DNA of 64,000 nt from Pseudomonas putida W15Oct28 (GCF_000708715.2 NZ_JENB01000005.1:62001-126000), one strand, 5' to 3'. Positions 1-9,259 are shown, counted from the first letter of the stretch. Program-made: numbers and translations. The notes: generated by a model not told the origin, from the sequence alone.

Positions 1-37
1 CGCCCCCGGCACCAGTGATTGAAAAGAGGCGGCAGTA

Positions 38-865
38 GTGTCTACGGGTAATTTGGATTTCGAACAGTTCCGGGTATTCCTGGAGAAAGCCTGTGGCATC
101 CTGCTGGGCGAAAATAAGCAGTACCTGGTTTCCAGCCGTCTCAACAAGCTGATGGAACAACAGGGCATCAAGAGCCTGGGCGAGCTGGTGCAGCGCATCC
201 AGGCCCAGCCGCGCAGTGGTTTGCGCGAGCAGGTGGTCGATGCCATGACCACCAACGAGACCCTGTGGTTTCGCGATACCTACCCGTTCGAAGTGCTGAA
301 GAACAAGGTGATCCCCGAGTTCATCCGCAACAACCCCGGCCAGCGCCTGCGCATGTGGTCGGCGGCTTGTTCGTCGGGCCAGGAGCCATACTCTATCTCG
401 ATGGCCATCGACGAATTCGAGCGCAGCAACCTTGGCCAATTGAAGATGGGTGCGCAGATCGTTGCCACCGACCTGTCCGGCACCATGCTCACCAACTGCA
501 AGACCGGTGAGTACGACAGCCTGGCCATCGCCCGCGGCCTGTCCCAGGAACGCCTGCAACGCTACTTCGACCCCAAGGGGGCGGGGCGCTGGGCGGTCAA
601 GCCGGCGATTCGCAGCCGCGTCGAGTTCCGCTCGTTCAACCTGCTCGACAGCTATGCCAGCCTGGGCAAGTTCGACATCGTGTTCTGCCGCAACGTGCTG
701 ATCTACTTCTCGGCACAGGTGAAGCGCGACATCCTGCTGCGCATTCACAGCACACTGAAGCCGGGTGGCTACCTGTTCCTGGGTGCCTCGGAGGCGCTGA
801 ACGGGTTGCCGGACCATTACCAGATGGTCCAGTGCAGCCCGGGGATTATCTACCAGGCCAAGTAA
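38..865 (+). CDS. cheR: Chemotaxis protein methyltransferase CheR
   Basis: This 275-aa protein should use S-adenosylmethionine to methylate glutamates of chemoreceptors, the adaptation step opposite to CheB. Visible are the substrate-proximal MTTNETLWFR motif (about residues 69-78), the SAM-binding WSAACSSGQEPYS segment (about 107-119) and FCRNVLIYF (about 215-223), all typical of CheR. The length is normal for the family. The start is GTG at 38, behind an AAGAGGCGG ribosome site. It is followed by a strong terminator, so it is probably the last gene of an upstream operon that begins outside the window. Confidence 0.95.
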   Translation: MSTGNLDFEQFRVFLEKACGILLGENKQYLVSSRLNKLMEQQGIKSLGELVQRIQAQPRSGLREQVVDAMTTNETLWFRDTYPFEVLKNKVIPEFIRNNPGQRLRMWSAACSSGQEPYSISMAIDEFERSNLGQLKMGAQIVATDLSGTMLTNCKTGEYDSLAIARGLSQERLQRYFDPKGAGRWAVKPAIRSRVEFRSFNLLDSYASLGKFDIVFCRNVLIYFSAQVKRDILLRIHSTLKPGGYLFLGASEALNGLPDHYQMVQCSPGIIYQAK

Positions 866-869
866 ACAC

Positions 870-901
870 AAAGGCCGGCAGCGAAAGTTGCCGGCCTTTT
901 G
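870..901 (+). terminator. Rho-independent terminator after cheR
   Basis: An 11-bp inverted repeat (AAAGGCCGGCA and its complement) with a 7-nt loop is followed by TTTT, directly after the cheR stop. It separates cheR from the flgB operon. Confidence 0.85.
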
Positions 902-911
902 TTTGCCTGCT

Positions 912-1009
912 CCGGCCTCTTCGCGGGCGCGCCCGCTCCCACAGGTACATTGCTGCTTTGGATTGTGTACACATTCCTGTGGGAGCGGGCAAGCCCGCGA
1001 AGAGGCCCG
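912..1009. repeat. REP pair (BIME), GCTCCCACAGG type
   Basis: Two inverted copies of a roughly 34-bp REP unit containing GCGGG..CCCGCTCCCACAGG face each other across about 30 nt. They lie in the 366-nt gap between cheR and flgB. The rest of the gap holds the cheR terminator and a sigma-54 promoter. Confidence 0.85.
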
Positions 1010-1166
1010 CACAGGAAAAACACTGACGTCAATTTTTTGGTTTGCCGCTTTTGCCGCCCGGCAATTGCCGCTTTCGCCGCCCAAGGCGGAAGGCCTTTGC
1101 CGCTTTTCTGGCATCACCCTGACAGCACTGCGCCTCGCGGGCCCGTATTTGCGGGCGTTGCATCGG

Positions 1167-1184
1167 TTGGCACAGCCCTTGCTA
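1167..1184 (+). promoter_or_regulatory. Sigma-54 promoter of flgB
   Basis: TTGGCACAGCCCTTGCTA matches the RpoN consensus TGGCAC-N5-TTGC exactly, with GG and GC 12 nt apart. It lies about 48 nt upstream of the flgB start. FleQ-dependent activation is inferred from other pseudomonads. Confidence 0.85.
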
Positions 1185-1231
1185 TACCTTGCTCAACGAA
1201 ATTCCGGTCAACCTCTGAAGGTTTCCCCGAC

Positions 1232-1642
1232 ATGAGCATCAGCTTCGACAAGGCGCTTGGTATCCACGAAAAGGCCATGGGCTTCCGCGCCCAACGCGCC
1301 GAAGTGCTGGCCAACAACATCGCCAACGCCGACACGCCCAATTACAAGGCGCGTGACATGGACTTTGCCTCTGTGCTCGCCGCCGAAAGCGACAAGCAGC
1401 AGAGCGGCCGCTTCGCCATGGACCGCACCAATAGCCGTCACATCGAAGCCGAAGGCCTCGCCATTGCGGCGGACGATACCCTCAAGTACCGCACGCCGTT
1501 GCAGCCATCGATCGACCAGAACACCGTGGACGCGCAGATCGAGCAATCGAACTACACCGAAAACGCCATTGGCTTCCAGGCCAGCTTCACCTTGCTCAAC
1601 AGTAAATTCAAAGGGCTGGTATCGGCCCTGCGGGGAGAATGA
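1232..1642 (+). CDS. flgB: Flagellar basal-body rod protein FlgB
   Basis: This 136-aa proximal rod subunit is exported through the flagellar type III apparatus. The conserved rod motif NNIANADTPNYKARDMDF lies near residues 29-46, and the C-terminus has the amphipathic helix expected of rod proteins. The open frame extends much further upstream, but the ATG at 1232 matches the family N-terminus (MSISFDKALGIHEKAM) and gives normal length. The stop is close to the flgC start, so the two are translationally coupled. It heads the flgBCDE operon behind a sigma-54 promoter. Confidence 0.95.
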   Translation: MSISFDKALGIHEKAMGFRAQRAEVLANNIANADTPNYKARDMDFASVLAAESDKQQSGRFAMDRTNSRHIEAEGLAIAADDTLKYRTPLQPSIDQNTVDAQIEQSNYTENAIGFQASFTLLNSKFKGLVSALRGE

Positions 1643-1644
1643 CC

Positions 1645-2088
1645 ATGTCCCTTTCCAGCGTCTTCAACATTGCCGGTAGCGGCATGAGCGCGCAGAACAC
1701 GCGCCTGAACACCGTGGCTTCCAACATTGCCAACGCCGAGACCGTCTCCTCGAGCATCGACCAGACGTACCGCGCTCGCCACCCGGTGTTCGCCACCACC
1801 TTCCAGGATGCGCAGGCCGGCAGCAGCCAGTCGCTGTTCGAAGACCAGGGCGAAGCAGGGCAGGGCGTGCAGGTCAAAGGCATCGTCGAAGACCAGAGCA
1901 CCCTGGAAGCACGCTACGAGCCAAACCACCCGGCGGCGAACAAGGACGGCTACGTCTACTACCCGAACGTCAATGTGGTGGAGGAGATGGCTGACATGAT
2001 CTCCGCCAGCCGTGCGTTCCAGACCAACGCCGAGCTGATGAACACGGCCAAGAGCATGATGCAGAAAGTCCTGACCCTGGGGCAGTGA
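1645..2088 (+). CDS. flgC: Flagellar basal-body rod protein FlgC
   Basis: This 147-aa rod protein has the N-terminal signature SSVFNIAGSGMSAQ..RLN..ASNIANAET and a C-terminal EMADMISASRAFQTNAE helix typical of the rod/hook family. Two in-frame ATG codons exist, at 1639 and 1645. The second is preferred because GGGGAGA lies about 7 nt upstream of it and it matches the family N-terminus. It starts 2 nt after the flgB stop, which indicates coupled expression in flgBCDE. Confidence 0.95.
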   Translation: MSLSSVFNIAGSGMSAQNTRLNTVASNIANAETVSSSIDQTYRARHPVFATTFQDAQAGSSQSLFEDQGEAGQGVQVKGIVEDQSTLEARYEPNHPAANKDGYVYYPNVNVVEEMADMISASRAFQTNAELMNTAKSMMQKVLTLGQ

Positions 2089-2100
2089 TAGGAAGCCGAC

Positions 2101-2802
2101 ATGACCACTACCAATTCCACCTCTGACGTCAGCAGCGCGTACCTGACATCCCTGCAGAAGCAGACGTCGAAGACCGACAGCAGCACCGGCGCTGCCGGCA
2201 GCGCGCTGGGCAAAGATGCTTTCCTGCAGTTGCTGGTTACCCAGATGAAGAACCAGAACCCGCTCGATCCGCAGGAAAACGGCGAGTTCGTGGCGCAGCT
2301 GGCGCAGTTCAGCAGCCTTGAGAGCATGCAGTCGCTGAATGACTCGGTGACCTACATCGCGGCAGGGCTGCAGTCCTCCCAGGCGCTGCAGGCTTCGTCG
2401 CTGGTCGGGCGCAATGTGATTGTCCAGACCGACAAGGCCGTGGTCGACACCAGCAAGGACATGAAAGGCACCGTCAACCTGACGTCGTCGAGCACCGCCA
2501 CCTCGGTGGGCATCTACGACAAGGACGACAAGCTGGTGCGCACCATCGACCTGGGTACTCAGAAAGCCGGCAAGATCGACTTTACCTGGAATGGCCTGAA
2601 CGACGACGGCGAAGCAGCGGCAGCGGGGACCTACACCTTCAAGGCCACTGCTTCGATCGACGGCAAGGCCACGGCCATGACCACCAACCTGCCGGCCTCG
2701 GTCACCAGTGTGACCATGGGCACCAACGGTTCGGAGATGACACTCAACCTGGCTGGTCTGGGCAGTGTTGCGCTTTCCAAAATCCAAAGCATCGGCATCT
2801 AG
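2101..2802 (+). CDS. flgD: Hook assembly scaffold protein FlgD
   Basis: This 233-aa protein caps the growing hook and is discarded before FlgK is added. The N-terminal half carries the conserved GKDAFLQLLVTQMKNQNPLDP block (about residues 38-58), the hallmark of FlgD. The C-terminal half shows the FLGD Ig/tudor-like region (GTQKAGKIDFTWNGLNDDG, then GTYTFKATASIDG). It sits 12 nt after flgC and 28 nt before flgE, inside one operon. Confidence 0.95.
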   Translation: MTTTNSTSDVSSAYLTSLQKQTSKTDSSTGAAGSALGKDAFLQLLVTQMKNQNPLDPQENGEFVAQLAQFSSLESMQSLNDSVTYIAAGLQSSQALQASSLVGRNVIVQTDKAVVDTSKDMKGTVNLTSSSTATSVGIYDKDDKLVRTIDLGTQKAGKIDFTWNGLNDDGEAAAAGTYTFKATASIDGKATAMTTNLPASVTSVTMGTNGSEMTLNLAGLGSVALSKIQSIGI

Positions 2803-2830
2803 GGCCTGAGCAAAACGACAGGAGTTACAC

Positions 2831-4153
2831 ATGTCTTTCAATATCGGCCTTAGCGGCCTCTATGCAGCGAACAAGGCCCTGAACGTTACCGGCAACAACA
2901 TTGCCAACGTCGCCACCACCGGCTTCAAGTCGTCGCGCGCCGAGTTCGCCGACCAGTACTCCAACTCCATTCGCGGCACCAGTGCCGGCAAGAACGTGGT
3001 GGGCACTGGCGTGAAGACTGCCGCCGTGTCGCAGATGTTCACCCCGGGCAACATCAATGGCACCGGCCAGGCGCTGGACATGGCCATCGATGGCAACGGC
3101 TTCTTCGTGATGAACGACAACGGCTCGAAGATCTACACCCGTGCCGGTGCCTTCTACAGCGACAAGGACGGCTACGTGGTCAACTCGTCGGGCTCCAACC
3201 TGCAAGGTTATGCAGTGGATGCCAACGGCAAGATCGTCCAGGGTGTGCTGACCAACCTGCAGATCGACACCTCGAACCTGACGCCGAACCCGACCGGGCG
3301 CATTTCCGAGAACGTCAACCTCAACTCCACCGCGACCGCGCCAACCCAGACACCGTTCGACCCGGCCACCACGGGTACCTACAACTACACGTTCAATACT
3401 GACGTGTACGACAGCCAGGGCAACGCGCACCAGCTGAACCAGTACTTCGTCAAGGACGCCACCAGCAACTCCTGGACCATGTACACCACCATCGACGGGC
3501 GCAACCCGGCCGACCCGACTTCGACCACGCCGCTGGCCAACAAACTGCCGTTCAAGTCTGACGGCACCCTGGACACCGCCTCGATGACGGCAGGTCCGGT
3601 AACCGGCGGCATGACCATCGCCGCCAACAAGACCTTCACCCTCAGCAACTGGATCCCGGCACAAAAGAACGCCGCCGGTGTATGGGGCGCCAACGGCGCT
3701 ACCGCCAGCACCTCCGGGGTGAACCTGGACATGCTGGGCACTACCCAGTACAACGCAGCCTCCGCCACTACCGCGAAGAGTCAGGACGGCTTTGCCACCG
3801 GTGAGTTGTCGGGCCTGACCATCGACGAAAGCGGCAACATGTTCGCCAACTTCACCAACGGTCAGGACAAGGTGATCGGCCAGGTGGCTATCGCCAACTT
3901 TGCCAACCTGCAGGGCCTGACCCCGATTGGCGGCACCAACTGGAAAGAGTCCTACGGCTCCGGCGTGCCGGTGATCGGCGCACCGGACACCGGTACCCTG
4001 GGCCAGATTACCGGCGGTGCGCTGGAAGACTCCAACGTCGACCTGACCGGCGAACTGGTCAACCTGATCAAGGCGCAGAGCAACTACCAGGCGAACGCCA
4101 AGACCATTTCCACCGAAAGCACCATCATGCAGACCATCATTCAGATGACCTGA
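2831..4153 (+). CDS. flgE: Flagellar hook protein FlgE
   Basis: This 440-aa hook monomer has the N-terminal rod/hook signature GLYAANKALNVTGNNIANV and TGFKSSRAEF. The core has the FlgE-type segment DMAIDGNGFFVM and YTRAGAF. The C-terminus has NVDLTGELVNLIKAQSNYQANAKT. The length is normal for gamma-proteobacterial hooks. It is preceded by a GGAG ribosome site and followed by a REP pair that probably closes the flgBCDE transcript. Confidence 0.95.
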   Translation: MSFNIGLSGLYAANKALNVTGNNIANVATTGFKSSRAEFADQYSNSIRGTSAGKNVVGTGVKTAAVSQMFTPGNINGTGQALDMAIDGNGFFVMNDNGSKIYTRAGAFYSDKDGYVVNSSGSNLQGYAVDANGKIVQGVLTNLQIDTSNLTPNPTGRISENVNLNSTATAPTQTPFDPATTGTYNYTFNTDVYDSQGNAHQLNQYFVKDATSNSWTMYTTIDGRNPADPTSTTPLANKLPFKSDGTLDTASMTAGPVTGGMTIAANKTFTLSNWIPAQKNAAGVWGANGATASTSGVNLDMLGTTQYNAASATTAKSQDGFATGELSGLTIDESGNMFANFTNGQDKVIGQVAIANFANLQGLTPIGGTNWKESYGSGVPVIGAPDTGTLGQITGGALEDSNVDLTGELVNLIKAQSNYQANAKTISTESTIMQTIIQMT

Positions 4154-4186
4154 TGGTCGCTTGTTAGTGTGGTGTTGTCTGTAATT

Positions 4187-4288
4187 GGGGCTGCTTTGCA
4201 GCCCATCGCGACGCAAGGCCGCTCCTACAGGGGATCGCGTTTCCCTGTAGGAGCGGCCTTGCGTCGCGATGGGCCGCAAGGCGGCCCC
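4187..4288. repeat. REP pair (BIME), GCTCCTACAGG type
   Basis: An almost perfect inverted repeat consists of two REP units (GGGCCGC..TCGCGACGCAAGGCCGCTCCTACAGG type). It fills the 3' region between flgE and the small secreted-protein gene. Confidence 0.85.
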
Positions 4289-4311
4289 AAATTCTCGAAG
4301 GTTTCCGCTCC

Positions 4312-4494
4312 ATGAAACGGCTACTGCTCACAGCCCTCCTGGCCACTGCCCTGCCGCTCTCGGCCGCTCCCGCCCCGTTCTACCAATGGCAAAGCCTGGC
4401 CACCGGCCGTTACCTGTGCTCGGCCAGCAACCCAGGCGAGGGTTGGGTGCGCCATTCCGGCCCCTACAACAACGCCGCTTGCCGCACCTTCTGA
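4312..4494 (+). CDS. Small predicted secreted protein, function unknown
   Basis: I do not recognise a family. The 60-aa product starts MKRLLLTALLATALPLSA, a textbook Sec signal peptide with likely cleavage after LSA or SAA. That leaves about 40 mature residues rich in aromatic and small residues, with two cysteines (in YLCSAS and AACRTF) that could form a disulfide. A weak GAAGG lies about 10 nt upstream of the ATG. It stands alone between the flgE-side REP pair and the sigma-54 promoter of flgF. It may be a real small periplasmic protein, but short length keeps confidence moderate. Confidence 0.55.
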   Translation: MKRLLLTALLATALPLSAAPAPFYQWQSLATGRYLCSASNPGEGWVRHSGPYNNAACRTF

Positions 4495-4589
4495 GCAAGC
4501 CCTTGCCGCAGGCGGCAAACATCCGCCGACAAACTGACGTTTGTTGCCCCTTGCCGCGCTGAAACCCCCGTAAACAGGCGGTTTCGGAC

Positions 4590-4607
4590 TTGGTTCGATT
4601 ATTGCTT
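4590..4607 (+). promoter_or_regulatory. Sigma-54 promoter of flgF operon
   Basis: TTGGTTCGATTATTGCTT has the RpoN GG and GC elements 12 nt apart and lies about 50 nt upstream of flgF. The -24 element is less perfect than at flgB. It is the likely promoter for flgFGHIJKL. Confidence 0.7.
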
Positions 4608-4654
4608 CTCACCTGCCCAGTGACAGCGCGGCAGCGACGCGCAGAGGAGATACT

Positions 4655-5395
4655 GTGGACAAGTTGCTTTATGTGGCCATGACCGGCGCCAGCCAGAACG
4701 CGCTGGCGCAAAAGGCCCACGCCAACAACCTGGCGAACATTTCCACCAACGGTTTTCAGCGCGACCTGGAACAGGCCCGTTCGATGCCGGTGTTCGGCGA
4801 CAGCTTTCCGGCGCGCGCCTTTGCCATGACCGAACGCCCGGCCACCGACTTCAGCGAAGGCCCGTTGGTCGAGACCGGTCGTGACCTGGATGTTGCCGTG
4901 ACCGGCAAGGGCTTCATTGCCGTGCAGGCACCGGACGGCAGCGAAGCCTACGTGCGTACCGGCAGCCTGAACATCGACGCCCTCGGCGTGCTGCGTGCCG
5001 GCAACGGCATGCCGGTGATCGGCAACGGTGGCCCTATTGCCATCCCGCCGGAGCAGAAGGTTGAGGTCGGCGCCGACGGCACCATCAGCATTCGCTCCAT
5101 GGGTGAAGACCCGCGGGTGATGGCCGAGGTCGACCGCATCAAGTTGGTCAACCCGGACATCAAGGGCATGGAAAAAGGCCTGGATGGCCTGATCCATACC
5201 GCTTCTGGCCAGCCGGCGGATGCCGACGTCAACGTGCGGGTGGTGTCGGGCTTCCTGGAAGGCAGCAACGTCAACGCTGTCGAGGAAATGACCTCGGTGC
5301 TGGCGCTGTCCCGCCAGTTCGAACTGCACGTCAAGATGATGAACACGGCCAAGGAAGGCGACGAAGCCATGGCTCGGGTTTTGCAAATCGGCTAA
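4655..5395 (+). CDS. flgF: Flagellar basal-body rod protein FlgF
   Basis: This 246-aa distal-side rod protein has the N-terminal motif NALAQKAHANNLANISTNGFQRDL and the core segment DVAVTGKGFIAVQAPDG..YVRTGSLNID. Its C-terminal EEMTSVLALSRQFELHVKMM helix is typical of the family. The start is GTG at 4655, preceded by AGAGGAGA at a good distance. It is the first gene of flgFGHIJKL, 46 nt before flgG. Confidence 0.95.
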   Translation: MDKLLYVAMTGASQNALAQKAHANNLANISTNGFQRDLEQARSMPVFGDSFPARAFAMTERPATDFSEGPLVETGRDLDVAVTGKGFIAVQAPDGSEAYVRTGSLNIDALGVLRAGNGMPVIGNGGPIAIPPEQKVEVGADGTISIRSMGEDPRVMAEVDRIKLVNPDIKGMEKGLDGLIHTASGQPADADVNVRVVSGFLEGSNVNAVEEMTSVLALSRQFELHVKMMNTAKEGDEAMARVLQIG

Positions 5396-5441
5396 TCACT
5401 TTTGAACGGGTGCCGTAAAACAGGCGCACGAGGAGAACTAC

Positions 5442-6227
5442 ATGCTTCCGGCTCTTTGGGTCGCTAAAACCGGCCTGTCCGCCCAGGACACCAACCTGAC
5501 GGTCATTTCCAACAACCTGGCCAACGTCTCCACCACCGGCTTCAAGCGTGACCGTGCCGAGTTTGCGGACCTGCTGTACCAGATCCGCCGCCAGCCCGGC
5601 GCCCAGTCCACCCAGGACAGCGAGCTGCCTTCGGGCCTGCAGGTCGGTACCGGTGTGCGCATTGTCGGCACCCAGAAGAGCTTCGTCGCCGGCAGCCTGC
5701 AAACCACCGAAAACCCGCTGGACATGGCCGTCAACGGCCGTGGTTTCTTCCAGATTTTGCAGCCGGACGGCACGGTGTCGTACACCCGTGACGGCACCTT
5801 CCACCTGAACTCCGACGGCCAGATCGTCACCGCCAACGGCTACGCCCTCGAGCCTGCCGTTGTCGTGCCGAACGACGCACAAACCTTCACCGTCGGCCAG
5901 GACGGCACCGTGTCGATCACCACGGCCGGCAACCCGGCGGCGCAGGTGATCGGCAACATCCAGACCGCCGACTTCATCAACCCGGCCGGTCTGCAGGCCA
6001 TCGGCGACAACCTGTTCCTGGAAACCGCCGCCAGTGGCGCGCCGCAAGTCGGCACCCCGGGCCTGAACGGTTTCGGCACCACCCAGCAGCAGACCCTGGA
6101 AAACTCCAACGTCAGCACCGTGGAAGAACTGGTGAACATGATCACCACCCAGCGCGCCTACGAGATGAACTCCAAGGTCATCTCCACCGCCGACCAGATG
6201 CTGTCGTTCGTGACCCAGCAGCTCTAA
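5442..6227 (+). CDS. flgG: Flagellar basal-body rod protein FlgG
   Basis: This 261-aa major distal rod subunit has the signature MLPALWVAKTGLSAQDTN, SNNLANVSTTGFKRDRAEFADL and the core segment DMAVNGRGFFQI..YTRDGTFHLN. It ends with the NVSTVEELVNMITTQRAYEMNSKVIS helix characteristic of FlgG. Its length of about 260 aa is invariant across Gram-negative bacteria. A GAGGAGA ribosome site precedes the ATG. Confidence 0.97.
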   Translation: MLPALWVAKTGLSAQDTNLTVISNNLANVSTTGFKRDRAEFADLLYQIRRQPGAQSTQDSELPSGLQVGTGVRIVGTQKSFVAGSLQTTENPLDMAVNGRGFFQILQPDGTVSYTRDGTFHLNSDGQIVTANGYALEPAVVVPNDAQTFTVGQDGTVSITTAGNPAAQVIGNIQTADFINPAGLQAIGDNLFLETAASGAPQVGTPGLNGFGTTQQQTLENSNVSTVEELVNMITTQRAYEMNSKVISTADQMLSFVTQQL

Positions 6228-6263
6228 GCCCTGTCGCTTCGTTACACCCGTGAGGTATGCACC

Positions 6264-6959
6264 ATGAATCGTCTGTTGTCCGTGTTCGCCCTGGGGGGGG
6301 CGGTGTTGCTGGCAGGTTGCGTCGGCCCGACGCCCAAGCCCAACGACCCGTACTACGCGCCGGTACTGCCGCGCACCCCGTTGCCGGCAGCGGCCAACAA
6401 CGGTTCCATCTACCAGGCTGGTTTCGAGCAGAACCTGTACAGCGACCGCAAGGCGTTCCGGGTGGGTGACATCATCACCATCACCCTCAACGAGAAAACC
6501 TCGGCCAGCAAGAACGCAGGTTCGCAGATCCAGAAGAACAGCAAGGCCGACATCGGCCTGACCTCGCTGTTCGGCAGCACACCGAACACCAACAACCCGT
6601 TCGGCGGCGGCGACCTGTCGCTGGAGGCTGGCTACAACGGCGAACGCGCCACCAAGGGCGACAGCAAGGCTACCCAGGGCAACACCCTGACCGGTTCGAT
6701 TACCGTGACCGTGGCTGAAGTGCTGCCCAACGGCATCATCGCCGTGCGCGGCGAGAAGTGGCTGACCCTGAACACCGGCGAAGAACTGGTGCGCATTGCC
6801 GGCATGATCCGCGCCGACGACATCGCCACCGACAACACCGTGCCGTCCACCCGTGTGGCCGACGCGCGCATCACTTATTCCGGTACCGGCTCGTTCGCCG
6901 ATGCCAGCCAGCCCGGGTGGCTGGACCGCTTCTTCATCAGCCCGCTTTGGCCTTTCTGA
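6264..6959 (+). CDS. flgH: Flagellar L-ring lipoprotein FlgH
   Basis: This 231-aa outer-membrane lipoprotein forms the L ring around the rod. The signal peptide ends in a lipobox LAGC, with Cys19 as the lipidated residue. The conserved core [11 protein letters not shown], the [24 protein letters not shown] segment and the C-terminal [26 protein letters not shown] are all family hallmarks. The signal-peptide codons contain a run of eight G residues at 6293-6300, a possible slippage site (see findings). Confidence 0.96.
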   Translation: MNRLLSVFALGGAVLLAGCVGPTPKPNDPYYAPVLPRTPLPAAANNGSIYQAGFEQNLYSDRKAFRVGDIITITLNEKTSASKNAGSQIQKNSKADIGLTSLFGSTPNTNNPFGGGDLSLEAGYNGERATKGDSKATQGNTLTGSITVTVAEVLPNGIIAVRGEKWLTLNTGEELVRIAGMIRADDIATDNTVPSTRVADARITYSGTGSFADASQPGWLDRFFISPLWPF

Positions 6960-6965
6960 GTACGG

Positions 6966-8081
6966 ATGACCATGTTCAACGTGAGGCAGCTGATTGCCGC
7001 AACCCTGCTCCTGTCCTGCGCCTTCGGTGCGCAGGCCGAGCGCCTGAAGGACATCGCCAGCATTTCTGGCGTGCGTTCCAACCAGTTGATCGGTTACGGC
7101 CTGGTGGTGGGGCTGAACGGCACGGGTGACCAGACCACCCAGACGCCGTTCACCCTGCAAACCTTCAACAACATGCTGTCGCAGTTCGGCATCAAGGTGC
7201 CGGCCGGCTCCGGCAACGTGCAGCTGAAGAACGTCGCGGCGGTGTCGGTGCATGCCGACCTGCCGGCGTTCGCCAAGCCCGGCCAGGTGGTGGACATTAC
7301 CGTGTCGTCGATCGGTAACTCCAAGAGCCTGCGTGGCGGCAGCCTGCTGATGACCCCGCTCAAGGGTATCGACGGCAACGTCTACGCCATTGCCCAGGGC
7401 AACCTGGTGGTGGGTGGCTTCGACGCCGAAGGCCGTGACGGCTCGAAGATCACCGTCAACGTTCCGTCGGCCGGTCGCATTCCGGGCGGTGCCAGTGTCG
7501 AGCGGTCCGTACCCAGCGGCTTCAATCAGGGCAATACCTTGACCCTGAACCTCAATCGCCCTGACTTCACCACTGCCAAGCGCGTCGTCGACAAGGTCAA
7601 CGAGCTGCTTGGCCCAGGCGTGGCCCAGGCCGTGGACGGTGGTTCGGTACGGGTCAGTGCGCCGATGGACCCCAGCCAGCGCGTGGATTACCTGTCGATC
7701 CTCGAAAACCTCGAGATCGACCCGGGCCAGGCCGTGGCCAAGGTCATCATCAACTCGCGTACCGGCACTATCGTCATCGGCCAGAACGTCAAGGTGTCGC
7801 CAGCGGCAGTGACCCACGGCAGCCTGACCGTGACCATTACCGAAGACCCGATCGTCAGCCAGCCGGGGGCCTTCTCCAATGGCCAGACGGCCGTGGTGCC
7901 ACGTTCGCGGGTGAATGCCGAGCAGGAAGCCAAGCCGATGTTCAAGTTCGGCCCGGGTACCACCCTGGATGAGATCGTCCGCGCGGTGAACCAGGTGGGC
8001 GCAGCGCCCGGCGACCTTATGGCCATCCTTGAAGCCCTGAAACAGGCCGGCGCCTTGCAGGCCGACCTGATCGTGATCTGA
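6966..8081 (+). CDS. flgI: Flagellar P-ring protein FlgI
   Basis: This 371-aa periplasmic P-ring subunit has a cleavable signal peptide (hydrophobic [13 protein letters not shown], then AQA). The conserved start of the mature protein is [31 protein letters not shown], and the C-terminus is [22 protein letters not shown]. An in-frame ATG at 6972 would give 369 aa and fits the usual N-terminus equally well. The start lies only 7 nt after flgH. Confidence 0.95.
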   Translation: MTMFNVRQLIAATLLLSCAFGAQAERLKDIASISGVRSNQLIGYGLVVGLNGTGDQTTQTPFTLQTFNNMLSQFGIKVPAGSGNVQLKNVAAVSVHADLPAFAKPGQVVDITVSSIGNSKSLRGGSLLMTPLKGIDGNVYAIAQGNLVVGGFDAEGRDGSKITVNVPSAGRIPGGASVERSVPSGFNQGNTLTLNLNRPDFTTAKRVVDKVNELLGPGVAQAVDGGSVRVSAPMDPSQRVDYLSILENLEIDPGQAVAKVIINSRTGTIVIGQNVKVSPAAVTHGSLTVTITEDPIVSQPGAFSNGQTAVVPRSRVNAEQEAKPMFKFGPGTTLDEIVRAVNQVGAAPGDLMAILEALKQAGALQADLIVI

Positions 8082-8092
8082 GGACGGCGCGG

Positions 8093-9247
8093 ATGAATAT
8101 CAAAAGCCAGGTTTCCGGCAGTGCCGACAGCGGCGCCTATACCGACCTCAATCGCCTAAGTGCGCTCAAGCACGGTGACCGCGACAGCGAAGCCAACGTG
8201 CGCAAGGTGGCCCAGGAGTTCGAGTCGCTGTTCATCAGCGAAATGCTCAAGGCCTCGCGCAAGGCCAGCGACGTGCTGGCCGATGACAACCCGATGAACA
8301 CCGAAACGGTCAAACAGTACCGCGACATGTACGACCAGCAGCTGGCCGTGAGCATGTCCCGCGAAGGTGGCGGTATCGGTCTGCAGGATGTGCTGGTGCG
8401 CCAGCTGACCAAGGGCCGCAGTGCGTCGATCAACACCAGCCCGTTCCCGCGTGCCGACGGCAGTGGCCCGGCGCTGTGGGGCAACAAGGTGGCGGAGCCG
8501 GTGCATGCCACCGACTCGGCCGCCACCCGCAACGACGTCGCCGCGCTCAACTCGCGGCGCCTGGCCTTGCCGAGCAAGCTTACCGACCGCCTGCTGGCCG
8601 GCATCGTGCCATCGGCCGCCACGGCCAATAACGCCGCCGTGCCTGCCCGTGACGGCCAGCAAGTGGCCAAGGCCTTCGCCGTGCCGGACAACGGCCTGCG
8701 CATTGTCGGCCGCGCCGTGGCCCAGCCGCCGCTGGCGCCGAACAAGGCCTTTGCCGGCAGTGACGAATTCGTCGCCACCATGCTGCCGATGGCCGAGCAA
8801 GCGGCCAAGCGCATTGGTATCGACCCGCGCTATCTGGTGGCCCAGGCCGCACTGGAAACCGGCTGGGGCAAATCGGTGATGCGCAATACCGATGGCAGCA
8901 GCAGCCACAACCTGTTCGGCATCAAAGCCACCGGCAACTGGCAGGGTGAGCAGGCGCGGGCGATCACCAGCGAGTTCCGCGATGGCCAGTTCGTCAAGGA
9001 AACCGCAGCGTTCCGCAGCTATGACTCGTACCAGGACAGCTTCCACGACCTGGTGAACCTGCTGCAGGGCAATTCTCGCTATCAAGATGCGTTGGACTCG
9101 GCCGATAACCCTGAGCAGTTTGCAAGAGAGCTGCAAAAGGCAGGTTATGCGACCGACCCGGGCTATGCGAAGAAGATCATCAGTATCGCCCAGCAAATGC
9201 AGTCAACCCCGCAATACGCCATGGCTGGCAGAACCACGAATCTATAA
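8093..9247 (+). CDS. flgJ: Rod-associated peptidoglycan hydrolase FlgJ
   Basis: This 384-aa dual-function protein has an N-terminal rod-capping domain (KVAQEFESLFISEMLKASR, NPMNTETVKQYRDMYDQQL, about residues 40-95). A variable linker to about residue 220 follows. The C-terminal glucosaminidase domain includes AAKRIGIDPRYLVAQAALETGWGKS, with the catalytic glutamate in ALETGWG, plus SHNLFGIKA and FRSYDSYQDSFHDLVNLL. It digests peptidoglycan locally so the rod can pass. It lies between flgI and flgK, the canonical position. Confidence 0.95.
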   Translation: MNIKSQVSGSADSGAYTDLNRLSALKHGDRDSEANVRKVAQEFESLFISEMLKASRKASDVLADDNPMNTETVKQYRDMYDQQLAVSMSREGGGIGLQDVLVRQLTKGRSASINTSPFPRADGSGPALWGNKVAEPVHATDSAATRNDVAALNSRRLALPSKLTDRLLAGIVPSAATANNAAVPARDGQQVAKAFAVPDNGLRIVGRAVAQPPLAPNKAFAGSDEFVATMLPMAEQAAKRIGIDPRYLVAQAALETGWGKSVMRNTDGSSSHNLFGIKATGNWQGEQARAITSEFRDGQFVKETAAFRSYDSYQDSFHDLVNLLQGNSRYQDALDSADNPEQFARELQKAGYATDPGYAKKIISIAQQMQSTPQYAMAGRTTNL

Positions 9248-9259
9248 AAGGACTAAATC

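Noticed and set aside
899..1231. Upstream extension of flgB to a start at 899
   Set aside because: The extension would translate the REP pair and the sigma-54 promoter; the family N-terminus begins at 1232.
5331..7817. Long minus-strand open frame opposite flgF, flgG, flgH and flgI
   Set aside because: It is a shadow of high third-position GC in the flagellar genes. There is no ribosome site and no recognisable domain.
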